Positions 34,601 through 46,081 are shown, counted from the first letter of the stretch. The stretch is DNA of 64,000 nucleotides from Congeria kusceri (GCA_027627225.1 CM051034.1:47518881-47582880); one strand, 5' to 3'. Numbers and translations are program-made. The notes: generated by a model from the letters alone, not told the origin.

Positions 34601-35009
34601 TGTATAATAGACAACTTGAAGCTTACATGTTACTACATGTTACTTAATATAGTTCAAAATGAGTCTTATTATATATAACTATTCAGTATAAGTATTATGA
34701 ATCATTACATTAGCTTGGACACATGAACCTGACACTGACCTTTATGCATGAATATATTAAAAATCCGTTAAGACAAATACATTTGGAATACAGTTAAATC
34801 GATGTAAACTTATTTAAATAAACCACTGTTATTGATCAGTGAACACGTGAAACACGTGCACGAACAAAACCGATTATACATGTAGGACATAATTCAAGCG
34901 CCTAATATATGCTAATAGAGTGTATTTGTCCGAGTTATAACAATCTATCAAACATTACATACGTTCTTCTTTGTTTCATTTTGGATCTATATTTTTTTGA
35001 AATACCTGC
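31615..35009. other. AT-rich stretch without a supported gene
   Basis: Frames of 85 codons (32475-32732) and 79 codons (33649-33888) have ordinary composition but no motif, signal peptide or paralogue in the window. I do not call them genes. Confidence 0.4.
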
Positions 35010-35225
35010 TTGGTCAATACAATCATTTTAGAAAGACCCGTTTACGTGCACATACATACCTGTTCACGAGGAATGATGTGTACATTAAATATGCAGTTCT
35101 AAAAAGATATACAAGCGCATATACGTTTATTTTTTGCATATTCCTTATATTTCCCCTGCCTTTTATAAAATACACAATTTTATCACATGCTATACCTTGT
35201 TTCCCGTGTATTACAACAAAAACGA
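35010..35225 (+). repeat. Duplicated block P7, first copy
   Basis: CAATACAATCATTTTAGAAA, TACATTAAATATGCAGTTCT, ATACGTTTATTTTTTGCATA and CCTGCCTTTTATAAAATACA align in order with 37349-37560 (CAATACAATCATTTTGGAAA, TACATTAAATTTGCAGTTCT, ATACGTTCATTTTTTTGCAT, CCTGCCTTTGTTAAAACATA). The overlapping 80-codon frame (34997-35239) is not kept in the second copy. Confidence 0.7.
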
Positions 35226-35436
35226 CTATTTCTATCTAACACATGTGTAACATAACATTTTGAGCGTTTTCATTGACTACGTATTCTTTGACTGACCAAT
35301 CGCATAACGTTATTTTGGTGAAATGACGGCGTGAACATGAAGTGACGTCACGTCAGTACACAACTTTGAGAATTTACCAACTTATTTTGGTAAAATTAGA
35401 AGGGTTTTGTTTCCTTTAAAAGCATGTGATAAAAAT
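35226..35436. other. AT-rich spacer
   Basis: It contains one TGACGTCACGTCA at 35343, not part of the paired repeat. Nothing else is seen. Confidence 0.45.
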
Positions 35437-35559
35437 GATCTGACGCTCGTTGTCATTTCATACCATATTTTATTAAAAACTCGTTCAGGCTCGCTTACTA
35501 ACAAAATTCCTGAACTCGTTTAATAAATTATGGTATGAAATGACAACTCGTGTCAGATC
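35437..35559. repeat. Long hairpin, arms about 51 bp (possible MITE)
   Basis: The left arm GATCTGACGCTCGTTGTCAT then TTCATACCATATTTTATTAA and ACTCGTTCAGG is complementary, with a few mismatches, to the right arm ending ATGGTATGAAATGACAACTC then GTGTCAGATC. The loop is about 19 nt (GCTCGCTTACTAACAAAAT). It is non-coding and could be a foldback element or the stem of a structured transcript. Confidence 0.85.
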
Positions 35560-35624
35560 TATATATAATACTCATACATTCCTTAATATGACAATGCAGA
35601 AAAGAAATGAAGTTGGAGCTGTTG

Positions 35625-36642
35625 GATGAGACCGAGCTCGACTTTTCTTGCGGTCGTCAGAGTTACTGGCTTTTTTTTCTAAAACAAACTGCATGGATAG
35701 TAGTGTCCAATTAAACAAAGTTAATTTGTCGATATCTCGAGTTACTGAGTTGTAAGCACTTTTCTAATTTTCAAACAGTGACCTTGACCCCACCCAGCCC
35801 ATATGCAATCTCATGCGAGGTCTAGCTCTACGGTATCTATAAATTAAGTTATTATTATTTCAATATTATTAATAGTTCAATTTGTTCTCGAGTAATAGAG
35901 CAGAAACTTTTTTCTATTTTTAGTAACAGTGACCTTGACCTTGACCTCATCCACCCCCACCCCACACAATCTTTTGTAAAGTATTACTGTAGACTATCTA
36001 TGTATGAATAAATATGAAGATTTAATCTCTAGTTAGAAAGTGGAAATCAAGTTGACGCCGCCACCCCACCCGAGGTTATGTACAATTTCTTAGTATAAAA
36101 ACTGTAGGTTTATTTTAATATAGAAAATAAGTTCTAAGTTAGAATGAAATCCCTATAGCCATTCCTGAGAGACTGGCTTACCGAAAAACTTTAACTTATC
36201 CAAATAGCTTATATGTAACATTTCTAAGTGTAACTAGGCCCATAATTTTGACAAATTTCAAACTAGAGTTATGAACATTGGCCTAAGGGTTCAATTTAAT
36301 ATGGGAAATAAATGTTTCAAGTTCGAATCAAATCCCTCAAGTAATTCCGGAGAAAATATATTACCGAAAAACCTTTACCTATCAAATAGCTTATAATTAT
36401 GTAATATTTCTAAGTGTAACAACGCCCATAATTTGGACAAATTTGAAACTAGAATTACCAAACTTGGCCTATATGTTCATTTTAATATGGGGTATAAATG
36501 TTTCAAGTTTACATATAATCCCTCAAGCCATTCCTGAGAAACTAGCTTACCAAAAAACTAGACCGGTCGCCGACGCCGATGTCAACGACGACGCCGGAAC
36601 GAGTAGAATAGCTTGCCTTTTCTTTGAAAAGTCGAGCTAAAA
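35625..36642 (-). mobile_element. AGCTCGACTTTTC element, copy 1 (minus)
   Basis: Minus strand: it starts TTTTAGCTCGACTTTTC, passes an AAGGCAAGCTATTC word and a GGCGTCG-rich stretch, then repeated GTAAGCTAGTTTCTCAGGAA units. It then has units with GGTCAAGGTCACTGTT-like words and ends AGTAACTCTGACGACCGCAA then GAAAAGTCGAGCTCGG. Ends AGCTCGACTTTTC and GAAAAGTCGAGC are inverted copies. The same plan recurs at 38022-39600. The frame at 36443-36640 belongs to it. It is non-coding; superfamily not assigned. Confidence 0.7.
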
Positions 36643-37344
36643 TTACTTATGAACGTGTGTATGTACGATTGTACGACATATATAGTGGCTTGAATACAAA
36701 ATAAATTTAATTAACATATACTTCTATTAAATATGGAATAAAAGTTCAGAACAAACTTTGTTTTTAAACGCACAATAAGTTTTTAATCGCCAAATAGTTT
36801 TTGTCTGTTCCAGTGGAGACTCAAATACATGTATACACGTTGACGTGACTGTTGGTTTATGTTGCACAACACTAATGAACGATGCAAAGGTCGACACTAG
36901 CAGTTGTTTTTTTTTTATTTCATATTGAAGTGATTCCTTCGTCATTTTTTAAGTTTTTCTTGTTGCTTTCAAATTTTATTGTCATTTTCATCTGCTTATT
37001 TTGAAAATAATTGATACGAAAAATCGTAAATACACACTTTAACGATGATGTTTATTTTAATTGTAATGACATACTGTCGTTAAAATAAAATACGATTTTT
37101 GTAAAAAATAATACATTAATATAGGATTAATTAATTTGACCTTAATATCAAGGAACTAAATTAAAAACAAAAGAGTAACTGCTTACGTTGCAGAATGAAC
37201 CTTCTGATCAACATCTTCCGTATTTATATTCAATTATGAAGCATTTGTGTCGTCTTTCGGTATGTCAGTCAGATATTGACCTCGTATGTAGGCCTTTCTA
37301 CATGTAGGCGGTATGAAAAACTTCGTGCGCGGAACTCGAGTGTT
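36643..37344. other. AT-rich non-coding stretch
   Basis: A 72-codon minus frame (36727-36945) has no motif. Nothing else is seen. Confidence 0.45.
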
Positions 37345-37560
37345 TAAACAATACAATCATTTTGGAAAAACCCGTTGACGTTCACAGCAAGACCTGTCCA
37401 GAAGTGTACTGTTCAATAATGTTTACATTAAATTTGCAGTTCTAAAAATATCTATCTTTGTGTATACGTTCATTTTTTTGCATATTTCTATAATGTATCC
37501 TGCCTTTGTTAAAACATACACAAATATAATACGTATGTCGGCTTTCCTGTGTAGAAAAGG
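37345..37560 (+). repeat. Duplicated block P7, second copy
   Basis: Direct-orientation match to 35010-35225, about 2.34 kb downstream. The matching word GCGCGGAACTCG at 37328 recurs as GCGCGGAACATG at 37594, hinting at a further partial copy. Confidence 0.7.
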
Positions 37561-38021
37561 CCTGTCCACGGCCTGCATTAAAAACCTCAAGCGCGGAACA
37601 TGATTGCAGAAAGACCTCCTACTCGGTCAATATCCTATACAAACAAATACGAAGCCGTCACACAGAAACGCATCTACAAAATCAACTTAACATTGCCTTA
37701 TTGTATATGCCAATAGCCCGAGTTTCACGTGTTTTCAATTATGCGTGTATTCAAAATGATTTGACAAGTCATAGTTTTGCATACAATAAAAGTTTCGGTA
37801 AGCACAGTATTCATGTATATCTGTTTATAATTTATCACTATGTTTATACATGAAATGAAAGTACAATGCTTATTATAATGATTGGAACGTTCGATGGACA
37901 GATGTAAATGGATAGATGCAGCATAAATGTAAACTTATTATATTATGTTTTCTAGATTCCTAGAAGTAATTAATCGAAGTTAGTTGTATTTTTATTATGT
38001 TTTATTGAACAGTTTATTTTT
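37561..38021. other. AT-rich non-coding stretch
   Basis: Nothing is recognisable here apart from the GCGCGGAAC word noted for the block before it. Confidence 0.45.
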
Positions 38022-39600
38022 AGCTCGACTCTTCGAAGAAAAGGCAAGCTGTTTACTCGCCCCGGCTTCGGCGTCGGCGTTGGCGTCGGCGTCGGCGTCC
38101 GAGCTAGGTTACAGTTTTTCGGTAAGCTAGTTTCTCAGGAATGGCTTGAGGGATTTCATTCAATCTTAAAATAATTTATTCGCCACATTAATTTAACCTA
38201 TAGGCCAAGTTAGATAACTCTAGTTGAAATTTTTCCAAAGTTTGGGCCTTTTTACACTAAGAAATTTTACATAAGCTATAAGGACAGGTTAAAGTTTTCC
38301 GAAAGCTGGTTTCTCAGGATTGGCTTAAAGGATTTCATTCAAACTTAGAACACTTATTCCCTATATTAAAATGAACTCATAGGCCAAATTTAATAACTCT
38401 AGTTTGAAATGTGTGAAAATTGTGGGCCTTTTTACACTTAAAATTTTTACATGTAAGCTATATGGGCAGGTTAAAGTTTTTCGGTAATCTAGTTTATGAA
38501 TGTTTTGTTTCCACTCTCTAACCCGAGAACGGATTAAGCTATTGTAATGAAACTGCAAACATAGATACCATATAGCGAGACCTCACCAGGGATTGCATAT
38601 GGGGTGGGTGGGGTCAAGGTCACTGTTACTAAAAATAGAAAAACTGTTTCCGCTCAATAACTTGAGAACGCATTGAGATATTTTAATAAAACTCAACACA
38701 AAGATACCTTATATCAAGGCCTCACTTGGGATTGCATATGGGGTGTTTGGGGTCAAGGTCACTGTTACTAAAAACAAAAAAACGGTGTCCGCTCAATAAC
38801 TTGAGAACGCATTGAGATTTTTTAATGAACCTTAATACATAGATACCTTATATCGAGACCGCGCTTGGAATTGCATATCGGGTGTTTGGGGTCAAGGTCA
38901 CTGTTACTAAAAACAAAAAAAACGGTCTCCGCTCAATAACATGAAAACGCATTGAGATAGTTTAATGAAACTTTATACATATATACCTTATATCGAGACC
39001 TCGCATGGGATTGCATATGGGTGGGTGGGTTCAAGGTCACTGTTACTAAAAATAGATAAACGGTTTATGCTCAATAAGTGGAAACGCATTGAGATACTTC
39101 AATAAAACCTTATACATACATACCTTATATCGAGACCTAACTTGGGATTGCATATAGGGTCAAGGTCACGGTTACTCAAATAGAAAAACGGTTTCTGCTC
39201 AATAACTTGAGAATGCATTGAGATATTTTAATGAAACTTTATACATCGATACCTTATATCAAGACCTCGCTTGGTATTGCGTATGGGTTGGGAGAGGTCA
39301 AGGTTACTATTGCTAAAAATAAAACAACGGTTTCCGATCAATATCTTGAGAATGCATTGACATATTTTAATGAAACTTAATACATCAATACCTTATATCG
39401 ATCCCTCGCTTAGGATTGCATATGGGGTGGGTGGGGAAAAGGTGAAGGTCACTTTAATTAAAAATTATATTGATGTGCGGACTTTTATGCATTTCTTTAG
39501 AAAAATTTGGGTATCGTCGAATTTTTATATTTCTTGTTTTAGAGACAAGAAGCCAGTTACTCTGACAAGCATAAGAAAAGTCGAGCGCGCTGTCCTCCGA
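38022..39600 (+). mobile_element. AGCTCGACTTTTC element, copy 2 (plus), with two tandem arrays
   Basis: It starts TTTTTAGCTCGACTCTTCGA then AGAAAAGGCAAGCTG and a GGCGTCGGCGTTGG stretch. Two to three units of about 176 bp follow (GTAAGCTAGTTTCTCAGGAA; GGGCCTTTTTACACT), near 38120-38490. About seven units of 139 bp occupy 38500-39450. The element closes with GCCAGTTACTCTGACAAGCA then GAAAAGTCGAGCGCG. Orientation is opposite to copy 1 at 35625. No transposase is present. Confidence 0.75.
38500..39450 (+). repeat. Tandem array, ~139-bp unit, about 7 copies
   Basis: The anchor ATTGCATATGGGGTG recurs near 38592, 38731, 38870, 39010, 39147, 39276 and 39415. Units share GGGGTCAAGGTCACTGTTAC, GCTCAATAACTTGAGAACGC and ATACCTTATATCGAGACC. 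The GTCAAGGTCA word is close to an extended nuclear-receptor half-site (TCAAGGTCA), once per unit. Whether it is bound is unknown. Confidence 0.88.
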
Positions 39601-40724
39601 CAGCTTTTGTTATAATTATTTTAGTAACAATTATATCATATTATGATTTTAAATAATAAACTAAGCAAAATGAATTGAAAATATTATTTTTGTTACGTTT
39701 AAATTATACATGTATATACCATTTTTCGTTTGAACGTTGGTTGGAATATGTTTCTATATAAGCAACTGAATAACTATAATTATTCAAATTATCTGGTTTA
39801 TCTTGACAATAATAATTCACTATTTACATATATATTATGTTTAAAAGTAATGTTCAATAACATTAATTTTGAACATAATCCCTTTGGATAAGAAACCGTT
39901 GCGCAAATGTAGAAAATGTATTAAGCTAACAAATGTAATAGTATACCATTTTAATACTTTACAAACCATTGTATTAACTATTGAATGTGATGCATGAACA
40001 CATAATGTCTTAAACGTTTGATATTTACCTTTAATGAGAGATTGTGAACTGTTTTGTGAACAAACTCTGATTAAACGTTCACAATGGGAAAAGGCTATTA
40101 TTAGAATTCACTCGATGATCACAAATCTCCGCCAATATAGGTAACTTACATTACAACTAAATGCGTCAGTAATTGGTTACCTCCTTTGCCCAATCTCTCT
40201 CATAAATAAACAGTTCAACACATTCATGTATCCAGACTGTGAGTGTGATCGCCATCAAAAAGAATCAGTGTGCATTGGCCCTTTCCATCATTGATGAAGT
40301 TGATGCAAACCCCTTTATAACAGTTTGAATAATGTTTCTAATCATCAGACACAAAAACAAACGATAACACAAACATGATGTCGGTATTGCACTTGAAAAT
40401 ATAACGATATATGTATTTACACTACTATTCCAACCATTAACATTCTCTAGCCTTTTAATAAGGCAAGGGTACGCAAAAAGATGACTGAATTAATTATTAT
40501 CAATAATTGATAATTGGCAAACGTGTGTGTTTTACATTTACTGATTTATAGCGTTCAAATATGTTTAATATTACAGAGACGCATATGTTAACTAGATAAG
40601 ATATAAATATGTGTATTTGTATTGTAAATGTATTGGTTTGAATAGTATAATAATAGTTATATAATCTTTCTTTATACTCAATAACTTCCAGCAATATTAA
40701 GCATCTTACAGAAAACATCAAAGT
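39601..40724. other. AT-rich non-coding stretch
   Basis: An 81-codon minus frame at 40500-40745 has no motif. Nothing else is seen. Confidence 0.45.
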
Positions 40725-40900
40725 CATCATTAACCAAAATGTCAAATAAAAACGTAATCTTGTGTGATATATTTATTGCATTTATATTACATGTACATAT
40801 AGATTTACGAATCTTAAATTATGAAAGAACGATTGCTACGCATCTGCATTTTATGATTATTGAACAAAATATAAGTGTCGAGTAGATTAAATGCTAAAAA
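40725..40900 (+). repeat. Duplicated block P6 (matches 10020-10230)
   Basis: CATTAACCAAAATGTCAAAT, TTGCATTTATATTACAT and TTTATGATTATTGAACAAAA line up in order with the 10-kb copy. Spacing differs by small indels. Confidence 0.5.
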
Positions 40901-41849
40901 CAAGTTAAGTTTCCTGTCAACATTTTCATGTTATGTTGTGTTTTTTTTACCAAGAGATATAATTGATTTAGTGGAAATTTCGAAAACTTCAAAAACTAAA
41001 TAGTTCGTTTGAACATTTGTTTATGTTAAATCCAACATTATGGAACGTTGAGATCTTAAATGTTTAAAATACGTTAACTGAATTACAACCTATTAACATA
41101 TTTGAATATAATTTATTTGAAGTAAACTCCTTAAGGCGAATTATACAGTAATAGCTTATACAAATTCAGTGTATGAAGTGTCGGTAGAAATAGAAACCCA
41201 ATATTGTATTTGACTTGGATTGTCCTTATTCTTCATTTTAGACGGGTTCAAGACGGCTAAAAATCGGTAGTTGTTTATGGGACCTGCAATAAATTATACA
41301 GTTCAATGTATTACCCTGCATTTGTTCGATTTGGTTATAGTGACGTTATACATTGAAAACTATTTGCGTTTGATTAGAAAAAAACTTTAATTCATAATTA
41401 ATTGATTGTTCTTTATTACCGACTGATTAACTTAGAAGTAGTTTATATAATAGCAATCATATTCATCATACCTTTAGCAATTGTTAGTAGTATAAGATAT
41501 GGCCATAGACAAACAGTAAAGCAATTGATGGATAGTCACAACGTATACACATATTCATAAAACATTTACATCAATACAAATACATGTACAAGACAAACAG
41601 ATTTGCCGTTTGCTCAAGCATATATGTCTATTTGAGTTTGACACGAGTAATATTGTTTGATGTTTTACACTGAACAGAGGAAGTTGGTGAATACGTATAT
41701 CAACAACATACTACTGAGCAATCAATATCTTACATTTCCACGAGATGTTAGACTATACTAGTAACTTTATGACAGCAAATGTTTTTGTATAATGTTTGAT
41801 AGAACATTACACGTATAACGTATTATTATTTCCATGAGACTGAGTTTAC
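40901..41849. other. AT-rich non-coding stretch
   Basis: Nothing is recognisable here. Confidence 0.5.
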
Positions 41850-42090
41850 TATGTTCACAATTTCCGCTTACATCAAGATGGTGTTGTGAAAATAAACATC
41901 ATTGTTTGCGATATTATGCACGTAGTCTATCACAATATTGATGTTGCTAAAACATCTCATATATGTCAAATAAGAAACAACTTGTCTCGGCGTCACAGAT
42001 AAGCTTTTCATGTCTTTTGGCTAAATTTGCAAATTATGTTGATCGTTGTTGGCTGTTCCTACGTATCCTCTTTGGGTGCAACCATCATCA
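41850..42090 (+). repeat. Duplicated block P5, second copy
   Basis: Matches 27180-27420 in direct orientation. The stops in this copy show that the minus frame open in the 27-kb copy is not maintained. Confidence 0.55.
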
Positions 42091-43436
42091 TGTTGGCTAA
42101 ACATGCAGCATCGCCAGTATAAAACTTTTTTTTGTCTGTCTTTCGCTATGCCTCATGTGGGAATATTAAAATCAAACCGTCCGTCCATCGGTCGGTCCGG
42201 CAAAGAGCGTAAACGGTTTGCTTTTAAAAGCCGTGTTTTCATATGCAATTTCTAACATGATTGTGTTTCGTAAATTTTTATGATTAGGTGATAATAAAGG
42301 GCAGAATGAATATAGGCCTAAATGTAGACTTACGAAAAAACAACAACATGTGTATACAATACTTCTTCCAATAAAAGGCAAAATACCTAAAACAAAACGA
42401 ACTGCAGAACGAGCTATAATTTCGGACAAACATATTCGGATAAGTCATTTCAATCAATGTTTGTTTTTTAAATGTTTTATCTTGAATAGTTTTTCACGTT
42501 TAATCAAAATATTAGTAGAAACGTCATCATCAAAAGCAACAACATATAAACCATAATGGTAAAAATAAAACTATTTCCTACAATACAAAAATTGCAAAAT
42601 AAAAATAATACCTGGGAAGAAGTATTTTACCATTATTAAGCATGATTTTAACTTGCTCATAAACAGTTTTAGATAGACAGTTGTCATGTTTGATTGCCCA
42701 TTGGAAATACTTATTAATAAAACATAATTAGGTTTCCTGATATTTGCAATAATATAACTTCATAATAAGAATATGCTATAATATTGGAAAATTAAAATTA
42801 GTTAATAATTTGACTTAAAAAGTCATCAAACAGACAAAATATCATTCGGGGGCATGTGTTCCATTATAGTGACAGCACTTGTTTCTAATGACGTAGATAA
42901 AGTTGTTATAGTAGTTATAATTAAATATATTGCTTTGCCCCACTTTGTACAAGTAAACATGTGTACACTGTTTATTTTATTCGTTAGAATTTTCATTATT
43001 TAATATGAATATCACTGTTATTCAATGGATTAATTAGATGCTATATTGTATGCAGATATGATTACAACCAATAGTTACCTTTGTCACTTCTTAATTAATT
43101 GTTAAATCCTTGAATAGCTTTACATGGTAAAAAAAAAACGTCTGTTTATATGTCCGCCATCTTGGATAAACCGGAAATCGAACTTTTGACCTTATACAAG
43201 TGCACTGTGGGTAGTTTACTATGACTACATGATTTTTACTGTAGTGTTATTCGAAGTAATCGCTTATTGCTACATATTCCTTCATTAATATGTGATTTAA
43301 AGGTAAGAGTCATCTTTATAATTGTGTAATTTTCTAAACTGCTATAAATTTGATTATTGTTTAATTCATGTTTATGATAAAATCTCTGTTTAAGACGAGT
43401 GACATTTACAGTGTTAAGAACGCTCAAATTTTATTG
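42091..43436. other. AT-rich stretch, nothing supported
   Basis: Short CCGTCCGTCCATCGGTCGGT near 42179 is a small local repeat. The frames of 60 to 85 codons show no motif. Confidence 0.45.
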
Positions 43437-43540
43437 TGCGCTTCTGTGCGTTATGTGAGCGCTACTTGTGCGCTGTTTGTGCGCATTTCTTGATGTGCGC
43501 TTTTACTTTATTATTGCACAAAGTTATATGTGCGCTTCTG
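43437..43540 (+). repeat. Irregular TGTGCGCT(T) clusters
   Basis: TGTGCGCTTCTGTGCGTTAT, GAGCGCTACTTGTGCGCTGT and TTGTGCGCATTTC, then two further TGTGCGCTT words within 100 bp. The spacing is irregular (about 10 to 36 bp). It sits in AT-rich DNA and has no other explanation that I can see. Confidence 0.5.
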
Positions 43541-44804
43541 GAAAGTATAAAAGGCACTGAAATATCTCATTCAAGGACTCTGAACTTTGTTTTCATAGGT
43601 GTGAGACCTTTTCTATTTTATTATTGTAAATTCATATACAACATAATTTATCAGTAAAAATAAGACTTAACATATAAATTAAGAGATATAATAGCTCATA
43701 TTAAAATTATAAAGAATATTTTTAGGAGAGTTGTGCAAATACTTATGTCATCTTTGAAACTGTATTATTTGTGAATTTCATGAGAAATTGTTGCATTTGT
43801 TGACTTATTAGAATTTATATAGAAATTTGTTGACCATTATTCATTATGGACAAATAAATGATAGAAATGTTATAAATCTTGAGTTTACGTTTTCCTGTTA
43901 GTCTTCAAAGAACTTAGTCATAATACTTTATAATTAGTTCACTGTTTATCAGAGTCCATTTTATTTCAATTTCATGTATGAGAAATACATTAGATTCTAT
44001 AGAGAAAAGGGAAACAGTTAACGGCCAAAGTAAAAAATAGCAAAAAGCTCAGCTACCGCTGACAATATATTACACTTTATATATTGTTTATTATATATAT
44101 ATTGTATATATAGTGTAGTAATTTCTAGATAATAGCTTCGATTTTGATATATTTGAAATACAACCCCACAATTGTGATATAACTTTATTGGCATCGACAC
44201 TTATTACAAATCTTGGAAGAAATACCGCGCCTATCTCTGTGGTTACCAGCAAAAAGAATGTCATACGTTTTATCAACTCATGGCAACACTATGGGCATGC
44301 GTACACGTTTAATGTGCAAGTTAACAAAAACTATTGATTTCAATACCAACCTGAAGGGTCCATATTTCAGTCAATAACTTTGAACTTAGGTTTTCAAGTG
44401 TATACACGTTAAAGCTTTTCAAGGCAAATACAAAATGGACAGTTTTAACCTATTAATCTGGCTAAAGACGCACTCGAAATATATATCTGAAATCCAAAAA
44501 TACAAAACAATAACTAATTAAAGGCAGACATGATTAGTCGGACAACCGGACAAGGGACGATTGTATTTAATTTATTGTCTAAACAATAGCAAACATGTTT
44601 GTCAAAACAGTCATACACAGAACAGTTAAATTCCGAGTGCTATATAAAGTTCATAATGTTACGGACGTCCGTTTCCGAATGTTTGCCGGGAAAAAGTCTG
44701 TAAAATAAAAATGTAATATCTTCTTAAAGTCCGTTCGTATTGTTTTTGTTTTATGAAGTCCTTTCTTAATCAACATAATCAGTTTCCACTCAAAGGGGCT
44801 ACAC
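43541..44804. other. AT-rich stretch, small AT hairpins
   Basis: Around 44065-44118 there are self-complementary TATATTG/CAATATA-type runs. No gene is seen. Confidence 0.45.
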
Positions 44805-45175
44805 CTACGAACGGTACGGTTCATCGTCGGAACCCATGGTATATATTCAGTGACCACTTCATTATATACCGTGGGAGAATTGGCTGTCAAAAGTTTGTTT
44901 TCATGAATATTGATGAGCCACCTTCTGGCGAATTATTCAACTTCTATCTTGTCGGTTTACTGCACATTTTCTACTGACTTCATGAACCACGTAATGTTTT
45001 AATAACGCGTCGTTTCATTGGTTGAACTTTCCTGGCAGACTTGGACACTGAACCAATGAAATGTCTCATTAATTATTAATGAGTACAAAGATTTGCTAGC
45101 CTAATCTCCCACGGTCTGATCAAGAAGCATAGCGTATTTGAGTGAACGTGGGTTCCAACGGTGCCTACGGTTATG
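44805..45175. mobile_element. Imperfect inverted-repeat (foldback) element
   Basis: The left arm (CGTCGGAACCCATGG ... TACCGTGGGAGAATTGGCT, 44807-44885) is matched by the inverse of the right arm (CGTTGGAACCCACG ... GACCGTGGGAGATTAGGCT, 45095-45172). Inside are an inverted ATTGGTT..AACCAAT pair (about 45017-45060) and a perfect 19-bp palindrome CTCATTAATTATTAATGAG at 45065-45083. The 74- and 79-codon frames over the left arm are by-products. Confidence 0.5.
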
Positions 45176-45610
45176 TGTGATACAGACACAAAAGAAAAGG
45201 AAGTTGTTTTGTCCTTAACCCGAGGTAAAATAATTAATTCGGGATATCTTGACAAATGTATAACTCAACTGCACTTATTGATTTTGTGCCAAACCTAGCT
45301 AAGTTCAAATTCGCATTGCGTCGTTAAACCCTTTAGTTTTTATAGTGTTTGTTACTAATTGACACAAACTAAACAGACTAAAAACAACAGGAATTAGATG
45401 GGATGTGTTTATCAATGTCATATAAACGTATCTTATTAAGTCGGGATAGGACGTGTTTAAACATAGAAAACGTATTTAATGGAAAATTGCTGAATATTGT
45501 TCTTCCATTAATTGATAACTAATCACCAAACCTTCCTGTACTTGTCAGCGTCAAGTGGAAGATACGGCCGCCTGATTGTCAGATAAACGGATGTCTTTAG
45601 TATATAATAT
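45176..45610 (+). repeat. Duplicated block P1, second copy
   Basis: Matches 22470-22885 (ATATCTTGACAA, TTATTGATTTTGTG, AAACGGATGTCTT) in direct orientation. It lies immediately upstream of the candidate promoter at 45595-45665. Confidence 0.6.
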
Positions 45611-45665
45611 TATGCATATAGTAATTGCCACCAGTGCTGCATCAGAACCCATTGATATTCCAGTT
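45595..45665 (+). promoter_or_regulatory. Candidate TATA promoter (copy C)
   Basis: GTATATAATATTATGC starts near 45600. About 30 bp later is GCCACCAGTGCTGCATCAGA, the block shared with 27677. It lies 300 bp upstream of the signal-peptide-like exon at 45954. Confidence 0.35.
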
Positions 45666-45953
45666 GCAATTTATACTATGTGAGCTAGTACTTATTGAGA
45701 ATGCTGTTCATTTTGATAACAACATTGTCTAACACATATTATTATACACATAATTCATATTGAAATATTGCAATTCACAAAACACGCAATACACAGTAAA
45801 TAAGAGAGACACGAACAAAGAGGTATTTTCGGCTCTTCCCATTAGTTGCTAAACATAAACGGGTTCCTATTGTATCCTTAACATAAATGCCGTAATGTAT
45901 AGTCATTAGCGTCCATTTGTATCGCAGTTATTCAATGGGGAAGGTTACGTGGG

Positions 45954-46081
45954 ATGTCATTGTTAATATTTCTGCTAATAGCTTCAGTAACACGTTTCAA
46001 AGAAGGAACGGTAGACGTGAACTGCAGTCAGAAGAAATGTAGGAGTGGTCAGAAGTGGGTTGCTAGAGTAACGTGCCGAGG
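45954..46081 (+). CDS. Candidate first exon: signal peptide plus Cys-rich start
   Basis: From ATG 45954: MSLLIFLLIASVTRFKEG, a compact hydrophobic signal-peptide shape, then TVDVNCSQKKCRSGQKWVAR and VTCRG. Read straight on, it stops at 46083. CGAGG|GTAATT at 46081/46082 is a usable splice donor, so I prefer an exon of 128 nt ending in phase 2. The spacing C-x4-C-x2-G-x2-W-x5-C resembles extracellular Cys-rich modules in which the W position is usually Cys; this is from memory. A related segment (VCNAGKRYSVMVR) lies in the 27864-28181 frame of the matching unit. I cannot find the next exon; a retrotransposon begins 400 bp downstream. It could instead be a 43-residue secreted peptide. Confidence 0.35.

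Noticed and set aside
36443..36640. 65-codon frame ending in GTSRIACLFFEKSS
   Set aside because: It is the terminal part of the AGCTCGACTTTTC element, not a gene.
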